54,559 nucleotides of DNA from Frigoribacterium sp. MEB024 (GCF_000878135.1 NZ_JXQZ01000135.1:1-54559); one strand, 5' to 3'. Positions 33,479 to 43,003 are shown, counted from the stretch's first letter. Numbers and translations are program-made. Notes: generated by a model not told the origin, from the letters alone.

Positions 33479-34543
33479 ATGCAGCAGATCGCGACCCACG
33501 TCAGGAACGCCGGCGGCGTGCTCCACAAGCGGGATCTCGTCGCCCTCGGAGCCACCGACCGGATGCTCACCGCAGCCGTCCGCTTCGGGCACGTGCATCG
33601 GGCCCGCCGAGGCTGGTACACGACGTTCCCGCCGGGTGACGTGAGGCACGAGGCCGTGCGCATCGGGGGCAGGTTGACCGGGGCGTCGCTTCTGGCCCTG
33701 CTCGGGGCGTGGATGTGGACGGCTGCTCCCACCGTCAGCGTCGTGGTGCCCCCCGGGGCGTCACGACTTCGGCCACGGCGTGGCGCGACGGTCCGGTGGC
33801 GGTACGACGGGCGAGTGCCCCCTCGTCCGTCACCAGGGACAACGCCCCGTCACCCCGACGACGACGACCACGCGGTGGACGACGCACACCGGGCGGCCTG
33901 GGCGGTGCCCCTTCGAATTGCGCTGGTGGACGCCGTCGTGGCCGCACCTCTCGACGAGGCGGTCGCCATGCTGGACTGGGCGCTGTCCAGCGGTCACTTC
34001 TCGGTCGTCGGACTGCACGAGGCCTTCGCGGAGGCTCCGGCTGACGTGAGGGGCATCGTCGACTGGGCCGATGCCCGGAGCGAGAGCTTACTCGAGAGCG
34101 TCATGCGGGTGACCTTCGTCCATCTGGGGCACCGGGTCGACTCCCAGACCAGAGTCGGCCCGGGCGATCGTCGCCGCATCGACGTCGTCGTCGACGGCGT
34201 CGTCGCTCTCGAACTCGACGGCCGCAGCTGGCACGGCGACACGTTCGACTCGGATCGTCTGAAGGACCTGGCCATCACGATCCAGGGTCGGACCGCCCTT
34301 CGAGCCAGCTACGAGATGGTGCGCGACCATCGACCGCTCGTCATCGAGGCCGTCCACGCGGTGCTCGAAGATGCCCGACGGCCTCGACGCCGTCTCGTCG
34401 CGCCCCGCGGACGTGCCCGCCGTCCTGGTGTCCGGCGCACACGGGGGCGACGACCGTGGCATCTGGTTCGACCGGCTCGGGAGCGCGTCTCGCCTTGGGG
34501 TCCACCTGGGCCGGTGACGGCTTCGACGTCGGGAGCGACATGA
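33479..34543 (+). CDS. AbiEi-like winged-helix protein with DUF559 nuclease-like domain
   Basis: This 354-residue protein begins with an AbiEi-antitoxin-type winged helix (IATHVRNAGGVLHKRDLVALGATDRMLTAAV, then the wing HRARRGWYTT). Its C-terminal half contains a DUF559/Vsr-like block (RRIDVVVDGVVALELDGRSWHG, with D...E.D spacing typical of restriction-fold nucleases). Such proteins are common in actinobacteria and usually lack a partner toxin. After about residue 295 the sequence becomes Arg/Pro-rich without conserved pattern. Codon 204 (34088) is TTA, very rare in this G+C-rich DNA. Its stop overlaps the ATG of the prepilin peptidase gene. Confidence 0.7.
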   Translation: MQQIATHVRNAGGVLHKRDLVALGATDRMLTAAVRFGHVHRARRGWYTTFPPGDVRHEAVRIGGRLTGASLLALLGAWMWTAAPTVSVVVPPGASRLRPRRGATVRWRYDGRVPPRPSPGTTPRHPDDDDHAVDDAHRAAWAVPLRIALVDAVVAAPLDEAVAMLDWALSSGHFSVVGLHEAFAEAPADVRGIVDWADARSESLLESVMRVTFVHLGHRVDSQTRVGPGDRRRIDVVVDGVVALELDGRSWHGDTFDSDRLKDLAITIQGRTALRASYEMVRDHRPLVIEAVHAVLEDARRPRRRLVAPRGRARRPGVRRTRGRRPWHLVRPARERVSPWGPPGPVTASTSGAT

Positions 34544-35295
34544 CCTCGTCCGACGGTCCGGAGGACGGGACGATGTCGTCGGACGGACCCCGCTCGTCGG
34601 ACGGACCCCGCTCGTCGGACGGGGGAGCACCTCGACGCAGTGGCGGGCCGCTGCCGGAGCGAACACAGGCTCGCGAAGCAGTCGCCGTGGCTGCGCTGTC
34701 GGCGGTCGCGGTTGCTGCCGCGGCGGCCACGCCTCACGCCGTTCCGCTCTCGGGCGCGGGCGCCGACGCGGGGACGGTGACGCTCGTCGGCTTTCTCGGA
34801 GTCGCGGCCGTGACACCGGCCCTGGTCCGGATCGACCTCGCCGAACGTCGACTGCCCAACGTCCTCGTCGGAGCGGCCGCGGGTGCGTGGGGGGTGTCGA
34901 CGGCTCTGCGCGTCGCCGGGGGTGACTCCGCCGAGGCGGCGACGAGCCTGGCCCTCGCCCTGGCCGCGGCCGGGTTCGGTCTGCTGGCCGCCCTCGCGGG
35001 TGGCCTGGGCATGGGGGACGTCAAGCTCGGGGCCGTCCTGACCGGGCTCCTGTCCACGAGTGACCCGACGGCTCTGCTGGGTTTCTGGGGCCTCGCAGGA
35101 ACTCTGGCCATCGGCGTGGCCGGCATTCGGACGTTCCGCACGAGGCGGCGACGGTCACGCTCGCATCCGGCGGCGGACTCGGCACGCGCCGGTCGGGGTG
35201 TCCCCTTCGGGCCATGCCTGCTCGCGGCGTTCTGGTGTGTGGTGGTCGTCCGTTCGGGCAGCGTCGGCATCGATGCCGTCGTGACGCTTCTGTGA
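34540..35295 (+). CDS. Prepilin peptidase (A24 family, TadV/CpaA-like)
   Basis: This 251-residue membrane aspartyl protease cleaves type IV prepilin leaders. The catalytic Asp pair is present: Asp99 in RIDLAERRLPN and Asp160 in GMGDVKLG. About six membrane helices are visible and there is no N-terminal methylase domain, the short archaic/Tad form. The N-terminus (residues 1-40) is Ser/Asp/Gly-rich with an SSDGPR repeat encoded by an 18-bp tandem repeat. ATG 34540 overlaps the upstream stop (ATGA) and follows GGGAG. No pilin, Tad ATPase or secretin gene is nearby, so it is an orphan that must serve pilins encoded elsewhere. Confidence 0.82.
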   Translation: MTSSDGPEDGTMSSDGPRSSDGPRSSDGGAPRRSGGPLPERTQAREAVAVAALSAVAVAAAAATPHAVPLSGAGADAGTVTLVGFLGVAAVTPALVRIDLAERRLPNVLVGAAAGAWGVSTALRVAGGDSAEAATSLALALAAAGFGLLAALAGGLGMGDVKLGAVLTGLLSTSDPTALLGFWGLAGTLAIGVAGIRTFRTRRRRSRSHPAADSARAGRGVPFGPCLLAAFWCVVVVRSGSVGIDAVVTLL

Positions 35296-35608
35296 GGACC
35301 GTGCCGCGGTCCAGCCACGGCCACACGACGAGGACGAGGACGAGCACGAGAAGTGGCCGTGACGCCGAGGAGGTGCGTGTCCGTCGCCCACGGGCGCGCA
35401 CCTCCTCGACGTGCTGCGGGCGCGACGACCGGTCGGGACGCCCGGGTCGGGGACGCCCCGGTCGGCGACGCCCGACGGGCTGCCGCCGGGGGCGGCGACC
35501 CGGGCTCGGTGCCGCACGTTGGACGCAGCCCGGCAGGGTGGGGCAGGGCGCCCCGCCGGCCGGGGCGCAGCCCGGCAGGGTGGGGCAGGGCGCCCCGTCG
35601 CGCTGGGC
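35296..35608. other. Convergent intergenic region with direct repeats and a hairpin
   Basis: No gene is evident in this 313-bp gap. A hairpin CGAGGAGGTGCG / CGCACCTCCTCG (about 35366-35408) may terminate the prepilin peptidase transcript. Two exact 32-bp direct repeats (35524-35555 and 35566-35597), each ending in a GGGCG-CCCC palindrome, lie just beyond the fumC stop and could form alternative terminator hairpins for it. Confidence 0.6.
35524..35597 (+). repeat. 32-bp direct repeat, two copies
   Basis: The copies at 35524-35555 and 35566-35597 are identical and 42 bp apart. Each contains GGGTGGGGCAGGGCGCCCC. Confidence 0.75.
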
Positions 35609-37009
35609 TCAGCCCGGGTGGGTCATGCTGAGCACGTCGAGGGCGGTGTCGAGCTGCTGCTCGGTGACCTCGCCCCGCTCGACGAACCCGAGATCGACGA
35701 CGGCCTCGCGAACGGTGAGCTTCTGGGTCACCGCGTGCTTGGCCACCTTCGCCGCGGCCTCGTAGCCGATGACCCGGTTGAGCGGCGTCACGATCGAGGG
35801 AGACGACTCGGCGAGGGCACGGGCGTGCTCGACGTTGGCCTCGAGCCCGTCGACGGTCTTGTCGGCCAGGGCACGGGTGGCGTTCGAGAGCAGGCGGATC
35901 GACTCGAGCAGCGCCGTGCCCATCACGGGGATCGCCACGTTGAGCTCGAAGGCTCCGGACGCGCCGGCCCAGGCGATCGTCGCGTCGTTGCCGATCACGC
36001 GTGCCGAGACCATGAGCACGGCCTCGGGGATGACCGGGTTGACCTTGCCGGGCATGATCGACGAACCGGGCTGCAGATCGGGGATGTGCAGCTCGCCGAG
36101 GCCCGCGTTGGGACCCGAGCCCATCCACCGGATGTCGTTGTTGATCTTCGTGAGGCTCACGGCGAGCACTCGCAAGGCACCGGAGGTCTCGACGAGCGCG
36201 TCGCGCGCCCCCTGCGCCTCGAAGTGGTCGAGCGCCTCGGTGACGGGCAGGCCGCTGTCGTCCGCGAGGACGGCGATGACCCGTTGCGGGAAGCCCTGGG
36301 GCGTGTTGATGCCGGTGCCGGTGGCCGTTCCGCCCAGGGGCACCTCGGCCACGCGGGGCAAGGCGCTCTGCACCCGTTCGATCGCGAGACGGATCTGCCG
36401 TGCGTAGCCGCCGAACTCTTGACCGAGCGTGACCGGAGTGGCGTCCATGAGGTGGGTGCGGCCGGCCTTCACCACGTCGGCCCAGGCCGAGGCCTTCTTC
36501 TCGAGGGCGATCGCCAGGTGGTCGAGGGCGGGGATCAGGTCGTGCAGCAGGGCACCCGTGACGGCGACGTGCACGGAGGTCGGGAAGACGTCGTTCGACG
36601 ACTGCGATGCGTTGACGTGGTCGTTGGGGTGGACGGCGACGCCGTCGACCGTTCCGGCGAGGGTGGCGAGCACCTCGTTCATGTTCATGTTCGAGGACGT
36701 GCCGCTGCCGGTCTGGTAGACGTCGACCGGGAACTGGTCGTGATGGCTGCCACCGATGATCTGGTCGGCGGCCGAGACGATCGCGGCGGCGACGGGTCGG
36801 TCGATGATGCCCATCTCACCGTTCACCAGGGCGGCCGCCCGCTTGATGCGAGCGAGCGCGACGATCTGCGCAGGCTCGAGTCCGGCCCCGCTGATGGGGA
36901 AGTTCTCGACGGCACGCTGCGTCTGGGCACGGTAGAGGGCCGATGCGGGCACCCGCACCTCGCCCATCGTGTCGTGCTCGATGCGGTACTCGGTCTCGGA
37001 TGTGGTCAC
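35609..37009 (-). CDS. fumC: Class II fumarate hydratase
   Basis: FumC hydrates fumarate to malate in the TCA cycle. The 466-residue protein is full length and has all signature blocks of the fumarase/aspartase superfamily: [28 protein letters not shown] with the catalytic His, [19 protein letters not shown] and [12 protein letters not shown], whose Ser is the catalytic base. I start at GTG 37009, with a purine-rich AGGAAAGG about 10 nt upstream; the frame is open further but matches nothing. It is downstream of the carbonic anhydrase gene on the same strand, 85 nt away. Confidence 0.96.
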   Translation of the reverse strand: MTTSETEYRIEHDTMGEVRVPASALYRAQTQRAVENFPISGAGLEPAQIVALARIKRAAALVNGEMGIIDRPVAAAIVSAADQIIGGSHHDQFPVDVYQTGSGTSSNMNMNEVLATLAGTVDGVAVHPNDHVNASQSSNDVFPTSVHVAVTGALLHDLIPALDHLAIALEKKASAWADVVKAGRTHLMDATPVTLGQEFGGYARQIRLAIERVQSALPRVAEVPLGGTATGTGINTPQGFPQRVIAVLADDSGLPVTEALDHFEAQGARDALVETSGALRVLAVSLTKINNDIRWMGSGPNAGLGELHIPDLQPGSSIMPGKVNPVIPEAVLMVSARVIGNDATIAWAGASGAFELNVAIPVMGTALLESIRLLSNATRALADKTVDGLEANVEHARALAESSPSIVTPLNRVIGYEAAAKVAKHAVTQKLTVREAVVDLGFVERGEVTEQQLDTALDVLSMTHPG

Positions 37010-37094
37010 GACGTCGTGGTCCTTTCCTCGGGCCCTGCCGGGCTGCTGCGCCCGTCGAGGGCGCGGGGCGTCGGAGCGTTCGCCCCGACTCGGT

Positions 37095-37808
37095 TCAGAG
37101 TCGGCCGACGACGACCGAAGGGTCGACCCGCCCGTTGGCGAGGTCGTAGTTCGCGCCGACCACGGCCAACTTACCGTCCGCGACGGCGGACGCGATGAGG
37201 GCGGACCGGTCGACGAGCGTGCGGACGGACGCCTCGATGTGCAGCTGGCCGACCGTGCGGGGGTCGAGGTCAGCACCGTTCTCGAGGTCGATCTGCGCCT
37301 GCTCGACCGACGGCATGATCATGTCGATCAGCCCACCCAGGAACTCCGACCCGGGAGCGGCGTCGGAACCGATCGAGTCGATGGCCGAGGCGACGGCACC
37401 GCAGCTGTCGTGGCCGAGGACCACGATGAGGGGGACGTGGAGCACCGAGACGGCGAATTCGAGCGAGGCGATGACGGTGTCGCCGACCACCTGGCCGGCG
37501 TTGCGGACGACGAAGAGGTCACCGAGACCGACGTCGAAGATGATCTCGGCGGCGAGTCGCGAGTCGGCACAGCCGAAGAGGGCGGCCACCGGTTCTTGTC
37601 CGGCGGCGAGGGACGATCGGCGGTCGCTGTCCTGGTGAGGGTGATGCGGTGCCCCGTCGACGAAGCGGTGGTTGCCCTCCACCATGCGGCTCCACGCGGT
37701 ACCGGGAGCCGAATCCTCGGTGGGGTGGGTCGTCGGAACGTCCGTCGAGGCGGAACCGGAGGGGGAGCTGGAGGCTGAAGGGGTGTCGGCGGGGTCGTGT
37801 CGGGTCAC
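37095..37808 (-). CDS. Beta-class carbonic anhydrase
   Basis: This 237-residue enzyme interconverts CO2 and bicarbonate. Zinc ligands are visible in FGCADSRL (Cys, with the Asp/Arg dyad) and GHDSCGAV (His and Cys), and VVRNAGQVV is the usual core strand. The first 35 residues are Ser/Thr/Pro-rich and probably disordered, not a signal peptide. GTG 37808 begins 1 nt after the DUF4245 stop, so the two are co-translated. The product may supply bicarbonate for carboxylases; no carboxylase gene is adjacent. Confidence 0.93.
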   Translation of the reverse strand: MTRHDPADTPSASSSPSGSASTDVPTTHPTEDSAPGTAWSRMVEGNHRFVDGAPHHPHQDSDRRSSLAAGQEPVAALFGCADSRLAAEIIFDVGLGDLFVVRNAGQVVGDTVIASLEFAVSVLHVPLIVVLGHDSCGAVASAIDSIGSDAAPGSEFLGGLIDMIMPSVEQAQIDLENGADLDPRTVGQLHIEASVRTLVDRSALIASAVADGKLAVVGANYDLANGRVDPSVVVGRL

Positions 37809-37809
37809 G

Positions 37810-38493
37810 TCATTCGCTTTCTTGGCTGGAGATCTGTTCGGCCAGGGAGGTGGCCAGGACGTCGAACTCGGCGTCGTCGGCCGTGCCGTACAGCACGTAC
37901 GAGCTGCGGTCGACCGTCGTGGTCAGGGCGTAGGCGTAGTTGCCCGGGTCGTCGGCGTCACGCCGGTCGTAGACGTCCCAGGTGAGACCGCCGATCGACC
38001 GGGTCGACGTCGCCGCCGCGTTCTGCACCTGCAGGCTGACCCAGGTCGGGTTGGCGTCGATGCCCTGTTCGAGGCCGATGAACTGCTGGGCGGGCGTGAT
38101 CAGCCCCACGTACCAGGTCGGCACGTCGTCGCGGGTCGTGGACCGGACCTCGGCGGCGTTCGAGCTCCAGCCGTCGGGCAGCGGAGGCGCGGCCAGGGGG
38201 GCGTCGACGCTCGCCTGGGCCTGTGAGGCGACCTGGACGTAGTCGATCTCTTGCCGGTTCACGGTGCCGCTCGGGCGGACCACGACGAGAACGAGGAAGA
38301 GCACGATGCCGAGCGAGGCGACAATCGACAGGGTCAGGTTGATCGCCGTCTGGTTCGCGTAGTGCTTGCGCGTGTTCTCGGCCTTGCGCGCCGCGGTCTC
38401 GTCGGGGGTCTCGGGCCGGCCGAGCTCGGCGACGACGCGGGGCTCCCGAGGGCGTCGCGGGCCCCGGGGGCCGCCGTCGGAGGGGGAGGTCAT
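37810..38493 (-). CDS. DUF4245 membrane protein
   Basis: This 227-residue protein is of the DUF4245 family (M. tuberculosis Rv1100 is the equivalent by position). A Pro/Arg-rich cytoplasmic N-terminus is followed by one membrane helix (about residues 50-73, [22 protein letters not shown]) and an extracytoplasmic domain with [33 protein letters not shown] and [13 protein letters not shown]. Function unknown. Its ATG overlaps the xseB stop by 4 bp and it ends just before the carbonic anhydrase start, so it lies inside an xseA-xseB-DUF4245-carbonic anhydrase operon. Confidence 0.87.
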   Translation of the reverse strand: MTSPSDGGPRGPRRPREPRVVAELGRPETPDETAARKAENTRKHYANQTAINLTLSIVASLGIVLFLVLVVVRPSGTVNRQEIDYVQVASQAQASVDAPLAAPPLPDGWSSNAAEVRSTTRDDVPTWYVGLITPAQQFIGLEQGIDANPTWVSLQVQNAAATSTRSIGGLTWDVYDRRDADDPGNYAYALTTTVDRSSYVLYGTADDAEFDVLATSLAEQISSQESE

Positions 38494-38720
38494 TCGGCGG
38501 ACACCTGGCGGCGGGCCGCCTCGAGGCGCTCACGCGCCCCCATCAGCCATTCCTCGCAGCGCCGGGCGAGTGCCTCGCCGCGTTCCCAGAGGGCCAGCGA
38601 GCGTTCGAGGGTCGATGCGCCCTGCTCGAGTTCGTTCACGACGGACACGAGCTCGTCGCGGGCCTGCTCGTAGCTGAGCGAGGAGACGTCGGGCGGGGTG
38701 CTGGTCGGGGTGGTGTCCAC
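38490..38720 (-). CDS. xseB: Exodeoxyribonuclease VII small subunit
   Basis: XseB pairs with XseA to form exonuclease VII, which degrades single-stranded DNA from either end. The 76-residue protein is nearly all helical with the family pattern [20 protein letters not shown] and [14 protein letters not shown]. The GTG start at 38720 lies 9 nt after the xseA stop, as in other bacteria. Confidence 0.94.
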   Translation of the reverse strand: MDTTPTSTPPDVSSLSYEQARDELVSVVNELEQGASTLERSLALWERGEALARRCEEWLMGARERLEAARRQVSAE

Positions 38721-38729
38721 GGGACGATC

Positions 38730-40019
38730 CTAACGAGGGGTGGTGACCGAGGTCGTGACGGACGCCACGGGCGAGGACTCGCTCGCCGCAGCGGAGCCTG
38801 GGGAGGAGGCGCCGGTGCTGACGGCGCCCACCGCGCCTCCGTCGGTGGTCACGACGAGCCGCGTCTCGGCGGGGGCCTCGTCGGGGGACCGCAGGACGCT
38901 GCCCGACGGCAGCTGGACGATCGCGTAGCCGCGACGCAGCGTGCCCTGCGGCGACAGGGCGCGCAGCTGTGCCGTCAGCTCGGAGACCCGGGTGTGCGCC
39001 CTCTCGACGGCCCGCCCGACGAGTTCTTCACCCCGGGCCACCGCCCGGACGACCTCGTCGGCCCGGACGTCGACGAGGGTCTGGGGTGAGGCGAGCACGG
39101 GCCGGCTGCGGATCTGTTCGAGGCGGTCGATCTCGGCGGCGACCAGCGACGTCAGCCGCACGCCGATGCGGGTGCGCGCCTGTTGGACGCGTGACAGTTC
39201 TTCTGTCACGTCGGGGACCACCCGCTTGGCGGCGTCGGTGGGCGTGGACGCGCGCAGGTCGGCGACGTCGTCGAGCAGCGGCCGGTCGGCCTCGTGTCCG
39301 ATGGCGCTGACGACCGGCGTGGTGCAGGCCGAGACGGCGCGGACGAGTCCTTCGTCGCTGAAGCCGAGCAGGTTCTGGAAGTCGCCGCCGCCTCGGGCGA
39401 CGATGATGACGTCGACCTCGTCGTCGGCGTCGAGACGCTGGATCGCCGCCGTGACCTCGCCGACCATGCGGTCGCCCTGCACCGCCGCGTGCACCACCCG
39501 GAACGAGACCGAGGGCCATCGCAGCTGGGCGTTGCGCAGGACGTCCTTCTCGGCGTCGCTGTCCTTGCCGGTGACGAGGCCGATGCACCCGGGGAGGAAC
39601 GGCAGGGCCCGTTTGCGTTCGGGGGAGAAGAGCCCCTCGGCCGCGAGCTGGCGGCGGAGGCGTTCGAGACGTTCGAGGAGGTCGCCGATCCCCACGTGGC
39701 GCATGTCGAAGACCTGCATCGTGAGGCTGCCGCCCTTGACCCAGTAGTTCGGCTTGACGGCGGCGATGACGCGGTCGCCCTGCTTGAGGTCGGCGGGCAC
39801 GCGCGACTTCACGCTGGACCAGATGGAGAACGACACGGTGGCGTCCTGTTCGAGGTCGCGGAGCTTGCCGTAGACGTTGCCCCCGGAGACGTTCCACTGG
39901 GTGATCTCGCCCTCGACCCAGGCCGTGCCGAGGCGGTCGATCCAGTCGCGCACCTTGCTCGCGAGGAGCCCGACGGGCCACGGGGACTCGGCGGTGGGGG
40001 GAGGGGGAACGATCGTCAT
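38730..40019 (-). CDS. xseA: Exodeoxyribonuclease VII large subunit
   Basis: This is the catalytic subunit of exonuclease VII. The 429-residue protein has an N-terminal OB fold (VEGEITQWNVSGGNVYGKLRD), the catalytic core with GLVTGKDSDAEKDVL and DVIIVARGGGDFQNL, then SAIGHEADRPLLDDVADLRASTPTDAA. A coiled-coil region and the C-terminal RGYAIVQ segment follow. ATG 40019 has GGAG 5 nt upstream. The last 40 residues are a low-complexity Ser/Ala/Val tail. It is divergent from ispH across about 115 bp, matching the actinobacterial order xseB-xseA-ispH. Confidence 0.96.
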   Translation of the reverse strand: MTIVPPPPTAESPWPVGLLASKVRDWIDRLGTAWVEGEITQWNVSGGNVYGKLRDLEQDATVSFSIWSSVKSRVPADLKQGDRVIAAVKPNYWVKGGSLTMQVFDMRHVGIGDLLERLERLRRQLAAEGLFSPERKRALPFLPGCIGLVTGKDSDAEKDVLRNAQLRWPSVSFRVVHAAVQGDRMVGEVTAAIQRLDADDEVDVIIVARGGGDFQNLLGFSDEGLVRAVSACTTPVVSAIGHEADRPLLDDVADLRASTPTDAAKRVVPDVTEELSRVQQARTRIGVRLTSLVAAEIDRLEQIRSRPVLASPQTLVDVRADEVVRAVARGEELVGRAVERAHTRVSELTAQLRALSPQGTLRRGYAIVQLPSGSVLRSPDEAPAETRLVVTTDGGAVGAVSTGASSPGSAAASESSPVASVTTSVTTPR

Positions 40020-40123
40020 GGAGCTCCGTTCGAGGGGTGGTCGACACCGGCAGGACGAGCGACGGCCAGGGGCGATCGATCGATCGCGCTGCCGCTCCCA
40101 GTACGCGACCAGTCGGGCACACC

Positions 40124-40129
40124 TAGACT
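40124..40129 (+). promoter_or_regulatory. ispH -10 box, leaderless
   Basis: TAGACT ends 6 nt before GTG 40136 and no ribosome site is present. A CGAT triple repeat (40073-40088) lies upstream. Confidence 0.55.
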
Positions 40130-40135
40130 CGTCGG

Positions 40136-41209
40136 GTGAGCCACATCTCCAACGGCGCCCTCGCCATCGACCTGCCGACACCGCGTGTTCCTGCGGTGCG
40201 GAACAGGCTAAAGGATACCCCCGTCAACGGACGCAAGCGGGTGCTGCTCGCAGCACCTCGCGGGTACTGCGCCGGCGTCGACCGAGCCGTCATCGCGGTC
40301 GAGAAGGCGCTCGAGCACTACGGCGCCCCCGTCTACGTCCGCAAGCAGATCGTCCACAACGTCCACGTCGTCGCGACCCTCGAGAGCCAGGGTGCGATCT
40401 TCGTCGACGAGGTCGACGAGGTTCCCCAGGGGTCGCACATCGTCTTCAGCGCGCACGGCGTCTCGCCGGCCGTCGTGAAGGGTGCGGCCGACCGCGAGTT
40501 GCAGGCCATCGACGCGACCTGCCCCCTCGTCACCAAGGTCCACCGCGAGGCCGTGCGCTTCGGCAACCAGGGCCGGCACATCATCCTGATCGGCCACGCC
40601 GGGCACGAAGAGGTCGAGGGCACGATGGGTCACGCGGCCGACCGCACGACCCTCGTGCAGAACCCGGCCGAGGTCGACGACCTCGTCGTCGCCGATCCCG
40701 ACAACCTCGTCTGGCTGTCCCAGACCACCCTCAGCGTCGACGAGACGATGGAGACCGTGCGTCGTCTGCGCGAGCGCTTCCCGACCATCCAGAACCCCCC
40801 GAGCGACGACATCTGCTACGCCACGCAGAACCGCCAGGTCGCGATCAAGAAGGTCGCCCAGGGTGCCGATCTCGTCATCGTCGTCGGCTCGGCGAACAGC
40901 TCGAACAGCGTGCGTCTCGTCGAGGTCGCCCTCGAGCACGGGGCCAAGGCCGCTTACCGCGTGGACTACACGAACGAGATCAAGCAGGAGTGGCTCGACG
41001 GTGTCGAGACGGTCGGCGTCACCTCCGGCGCGTCGGTGCCCGAGGTCCTCGTGGACGAGGTGCTGGCCGACCTGTCCGACGCCGGCTACGTCGACGTCCA
41101 AGAGGTCGTCACGGCCGAAGAAGACCTGATGTTCTCGCTGCCCAAAGAGCTGCGCAAAGACGCGACGGGCCAGGTCGACGCCCGCGGCCTCGGCGGTCGC
41201 ACCCGATGA
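40136..41209 (+). CDS. ispH: 4-hydroxy-3-methylbut-2-enyl diphosphate reductase
   Basis: IspH is the iron-sulfur enzyme that makes IPP and DMAPP in the last step of the MEP isoprenoid pathway. The three cluster cysteines are present in GYCAGVDRA (Cys45), [12 protein letters not shown] and [12 protein letters not shown]. Other active-site features visible are [24 protein letters not shown], and [15 protein letters not shown]. The 357 residues include about 30 non-conserved N-terminal residues. GTG 40136 is supported by the leaderless promoter. Its product feeds cis-prenyltransferase, also in this window. Confidence 0.97.
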   Translation: MSHISNGALAIDLPTPRVPAVRNRLKDTPVNGRKRVLLAAPRGYCAGVDRAVIAVEKALEHYGAPVYVRKQIVHNVHVVATLESQGAIFVDEVDEVPQGSHIVFSAHGVSPAVVKGAADRELQAIDATCPLVTKVHREAVRFGNQGRHIILIGHAGHEEVEGTMGHAADRTTLVQNPAEVDDLVVADPDNLVWLSQTTLSVDETMETVRRLRERFPTIQNPPSDDICYATQNRQVAIKKVAQGADLVIVVGSANSSNSVRLVEVALEHGAKAAYRVDYTNEIKQEWLDGVETVGVTSGASVPEVLVDEVLADLSDAGYVDVQEVVTAEEDLMFSLPKELRKDATGQVDARGLGGRTR

Positions 41210-41787
41210 CCGACGACCGTCCGAAGCCGCGCTACGGCGAGTACGCGCCCGAGGGCTGGGTGAATCCCGTCACGGCCGAGGCCGACACCGCCGAGGAGGT
41301 GCGGGTCGCCGGTCAGGACGCGCGGCCCGCGGTCTCGACCGACGTGCGCCCCGGTGACGAGACCCGCACCGCGCCTCCTGCGCTCTCGACCGGGCAGCGC
41401 ATCGACCGGGTGGCGACGTTCGCCCTGATCGGGCTGGGCGCCTTCGGGGCCATCCAGGCGATCGCCCGCGTGCCCGGCTACGCGACGACGCAGCTCGCCC
41501 AGTTCGAGACGTTCGGGCTCGACCTCTCGGGGTTCGGCTCGTCGGCCGCGCTGCAGACCTTCGGTGTCGTCATGGCCGTGCTGGCCGTGGCGTTGTTCAC
41601 CGTCTCGACCTGGTGGACCCTCCGGCGGCTGCGCGCGGGGCGTCTCGGATTCGTCGTGCCCCTCGTCGCCGGTGTCGTCTTCGGTCTCGTGCAGGGGTTC
41701 GGAGCGGCGGCCATCCTGATGGGCGACCCGGCCTTCGCCGAGGCGATGCAGAGCTTCACGAACGACTACTTCTCGGGATCGAACTGA
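41206..41787 (+). CDS. Multi-span membrane protein (DUF6264-like)
   Basis: This 193-residue protein starts with a hydrophilic segment ([15 protein letters not shown], about residues 7-65) and then has three or four membrane helices (about 69-88, 115-135 and 145-168). The [14 protein letters not shown] opening resembles a Microbacteriaceae family that I recall as DUF6264, but I cannot verify the assignment. The ATG overlaps the ispH stop (ATGA). Codons 55-58 contain the dispersed word CCGCGCCTCC (41369-41378). Function unknown. Confidence 0.72.
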   Translation: MTDDRPKPRYGEYAPEGWVNPVTAEADTAEEVRVAGQDARPAVSTDVRPGDETRTAPPALSTGQRIDRVATFALIGLGAFGAIQAIARVPGYATTQLAQFETFGLDLSGFGSSAALQTFGVVMAVLAVALFTVSTWWTLRRLRAGRLGFVVPLVAGVVFGLVQGFGAAAILMGDPAFAEAMQSFTNDYFSGSN

Positions 41788-41805
41788 CCCTCGCCGCACG
41801 CCTCG

Positions 41806-41845
41806 ACGACGAAGCCCCCGAGCACTCGCTCGGGGGCTTCGTCGT
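41806..41845. terminator. Bidirectional terminator between convergent genes
   Basis: The 17-bp arms (41806-41822 and 41829-41845, cores GACGAAGCCCCCGAG and CTCGGGGGCTTCGTC) surround a 6-nt loop. The hairpin lies between the ispH operon and fba and can serve both. CAGGAGGCGCGGG follows at 41851, touching the fba stop. Confidence 0.85.
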
Positions 41846-41863
41846 GCGACCAGGAGGCGCGGG

Positions 41864-42892
41864 TCAGCTCGCCGACTGACCGTACGACCCGAGCTGCTTC
41901 GTCGCCTCGACGACGCGGGCGGCCATGGCGCTCTCGGCGACCTTGCCCCAGGCGCGGGGGTCGTACTGCTTCTTGTTGCCGACCTCGCCGTCGACCTTGA
42001 GGAAGCCGTCGTAGTTCTTCAGCACGGTGTCGGCGATGGACCGGCTGAAGGCGTACTGCGTGTCGGTGTCGAGGTTCATCTTGACGACGCCGTTCGAGAC
42101 GGCCTCGGCGATCTCGGCGTCGGACGACCCCGAGCCACCGTGGAAGACGAGTTCGAGGGGCTTCGCGGCCGTGCCGAACTTCTCTTGGATGCCCTGCTGG
42201 ATCTCGCCCAGCAGTTCGGGACGGAGCTTGACGTTGCCCGGCTTGTACACGCCGTGCACGTTGCCGAAGGTGAGGGCGGCGATGTAGCGGCCGTGCTCGC
42301 CGAGGCCGAGCGCCTCGACCACGCGGGTGACGTCACCCACCGTGGTGTAGAGCGCGTCGTTGGTGCCCTCGTGCTGCACACCGTCTTCTTCGCCGCCGAC
42401 GACGCCGATCTCGACCTCGAGGATGGCGTTGATCGCCTTGGTGCGCTTCAGCACGTCCTGCGCGATCGAGATGTTCTCGTCGAGCGGGACGGCCGAACCG
42501 TCCCACATGTGCGACTGGAACAGCGGGTTGCGTCCGGCCCGGACCTCTTCTTCGGAGGCGGCGATCAGCGGCAGCACGAAGCCGTCGAGGGCGTCCTTCG
42601 GGCAGTGGTCGGTGTGGAGGGCGACGGTCACGGGGTAGTTCTTCGCGACCTCGGTCGCGAACTTGGCGAAGGCGATGGCCCCCGCGGCACGGTTCTTGAC
42701 GGTGTGGCCGGCGAAGTAGTCGGCGCCGCCGGTGGTGACCTGGATGATGCCGTCGCTGCCCGCCTCGGTGAGACCCTGCAACACCGAGTTGATCGTCTGC
42801 GACGACGAGACGTTGACGGCGGGGTAGGCGAAGCCCTTGTTCTTCGCCTTGTCGAGCATCTCGGCGTACTGCTCGGGGGTTGCGACGGGCAT
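41864..42892 (-). CDS. fba: Class II fructose-bisphosphate aldolase
   Basis: This zinc aldolase interconverts fructose 1,6-bisphosphate with dihydroxyacetone phosphate and glyceraldehyde 3-phosphate. The 342-residue protein is full length and has VALHTDHCPKDAL with zinc-binding His, LEVEIGVVGGEEDGV, FGNVHGVYKPGNVKL, and VFHGGSGSS with the C-terminal NLDTDTQYAFSRS phosphate site. ATG 42892 has GGAG 6 nt upstream. A TAGGGT -10 box lies at 42932-42927. It is divergent from glpX, the matching bisphosphatase for gluconeogenesis, with a shared spacer of 111 bp. Confidence 0.97.
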   Translation of the reverse strand: MPVATPEQYAEMLDKAKNKGFAYPAVNVSSSQTINSVLQGLTEAGSDGIIQVTTGGADYFAGHTVKNRAAGAIAFAKFATEVAKNYPVTVALHTDHCPKDALDGFVLPLIAASEEEVRAGRNPLFQSHMWDGSAVPLDENISIAQDVLKRTKAINAILEVEIGVVGGEEDGVQHEGTNDALYTTVGDVTRVVEALGLGEHGRYIAALTFGNVHGVYKPGNVKLRPELLGEIQQGIQEKFGTAAKPLELVFHGGSGSSDAEIAEAVSNGVVKMNLDTDTQYAFSRSIADTVLKNYDGFLKVDGEVGNKKQYDPRAWGKVAESAMAARVVEATKQLGSYGQSAS

Positions 42893-42926
42893 TGAATCTC
42901 CTTCGATCACGACTGGTGGCTCGTCC

Positions 42927-42996
42927 ACCCTAGTCAGCGCACGTCTGTTCGTCCTGGTCGCCGGAGCCCGGTCGGGAGGCGCGGCGCGGGTAAGAT
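42927..42996. promoter_or_regulatory. Divergent fba/glpX promoters
   Basis: Minus-strand TAGGGT (42932-42927) is about 35 nt from the fba start. Plus-strand TAAGAT (42991-42996) is 7 nt from the glpX ATG (leaderless). The word GGAGGCGCGG at 42975-42984 lies immediately upstream of the glpX -10. Confidence 0.5.
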
Positions 42997-43003
42997 CCGG
43001 AGC

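Noticed and set aside
34371-34517. A 48-codon frame with a VLVSGAHGG peptide, possibly a CpaE/SSD fragment
   Set aside because: Too short, in a third frame over the variable end of another gene, with no ribosome site; kept only as a hypothesis in the prepilin peptidase finding.
40073-40088. CGAT triple repeat between xseA and ispH
   Set aside because: It is short, and CGATCG is common in this DNA; nothing suggests a function.
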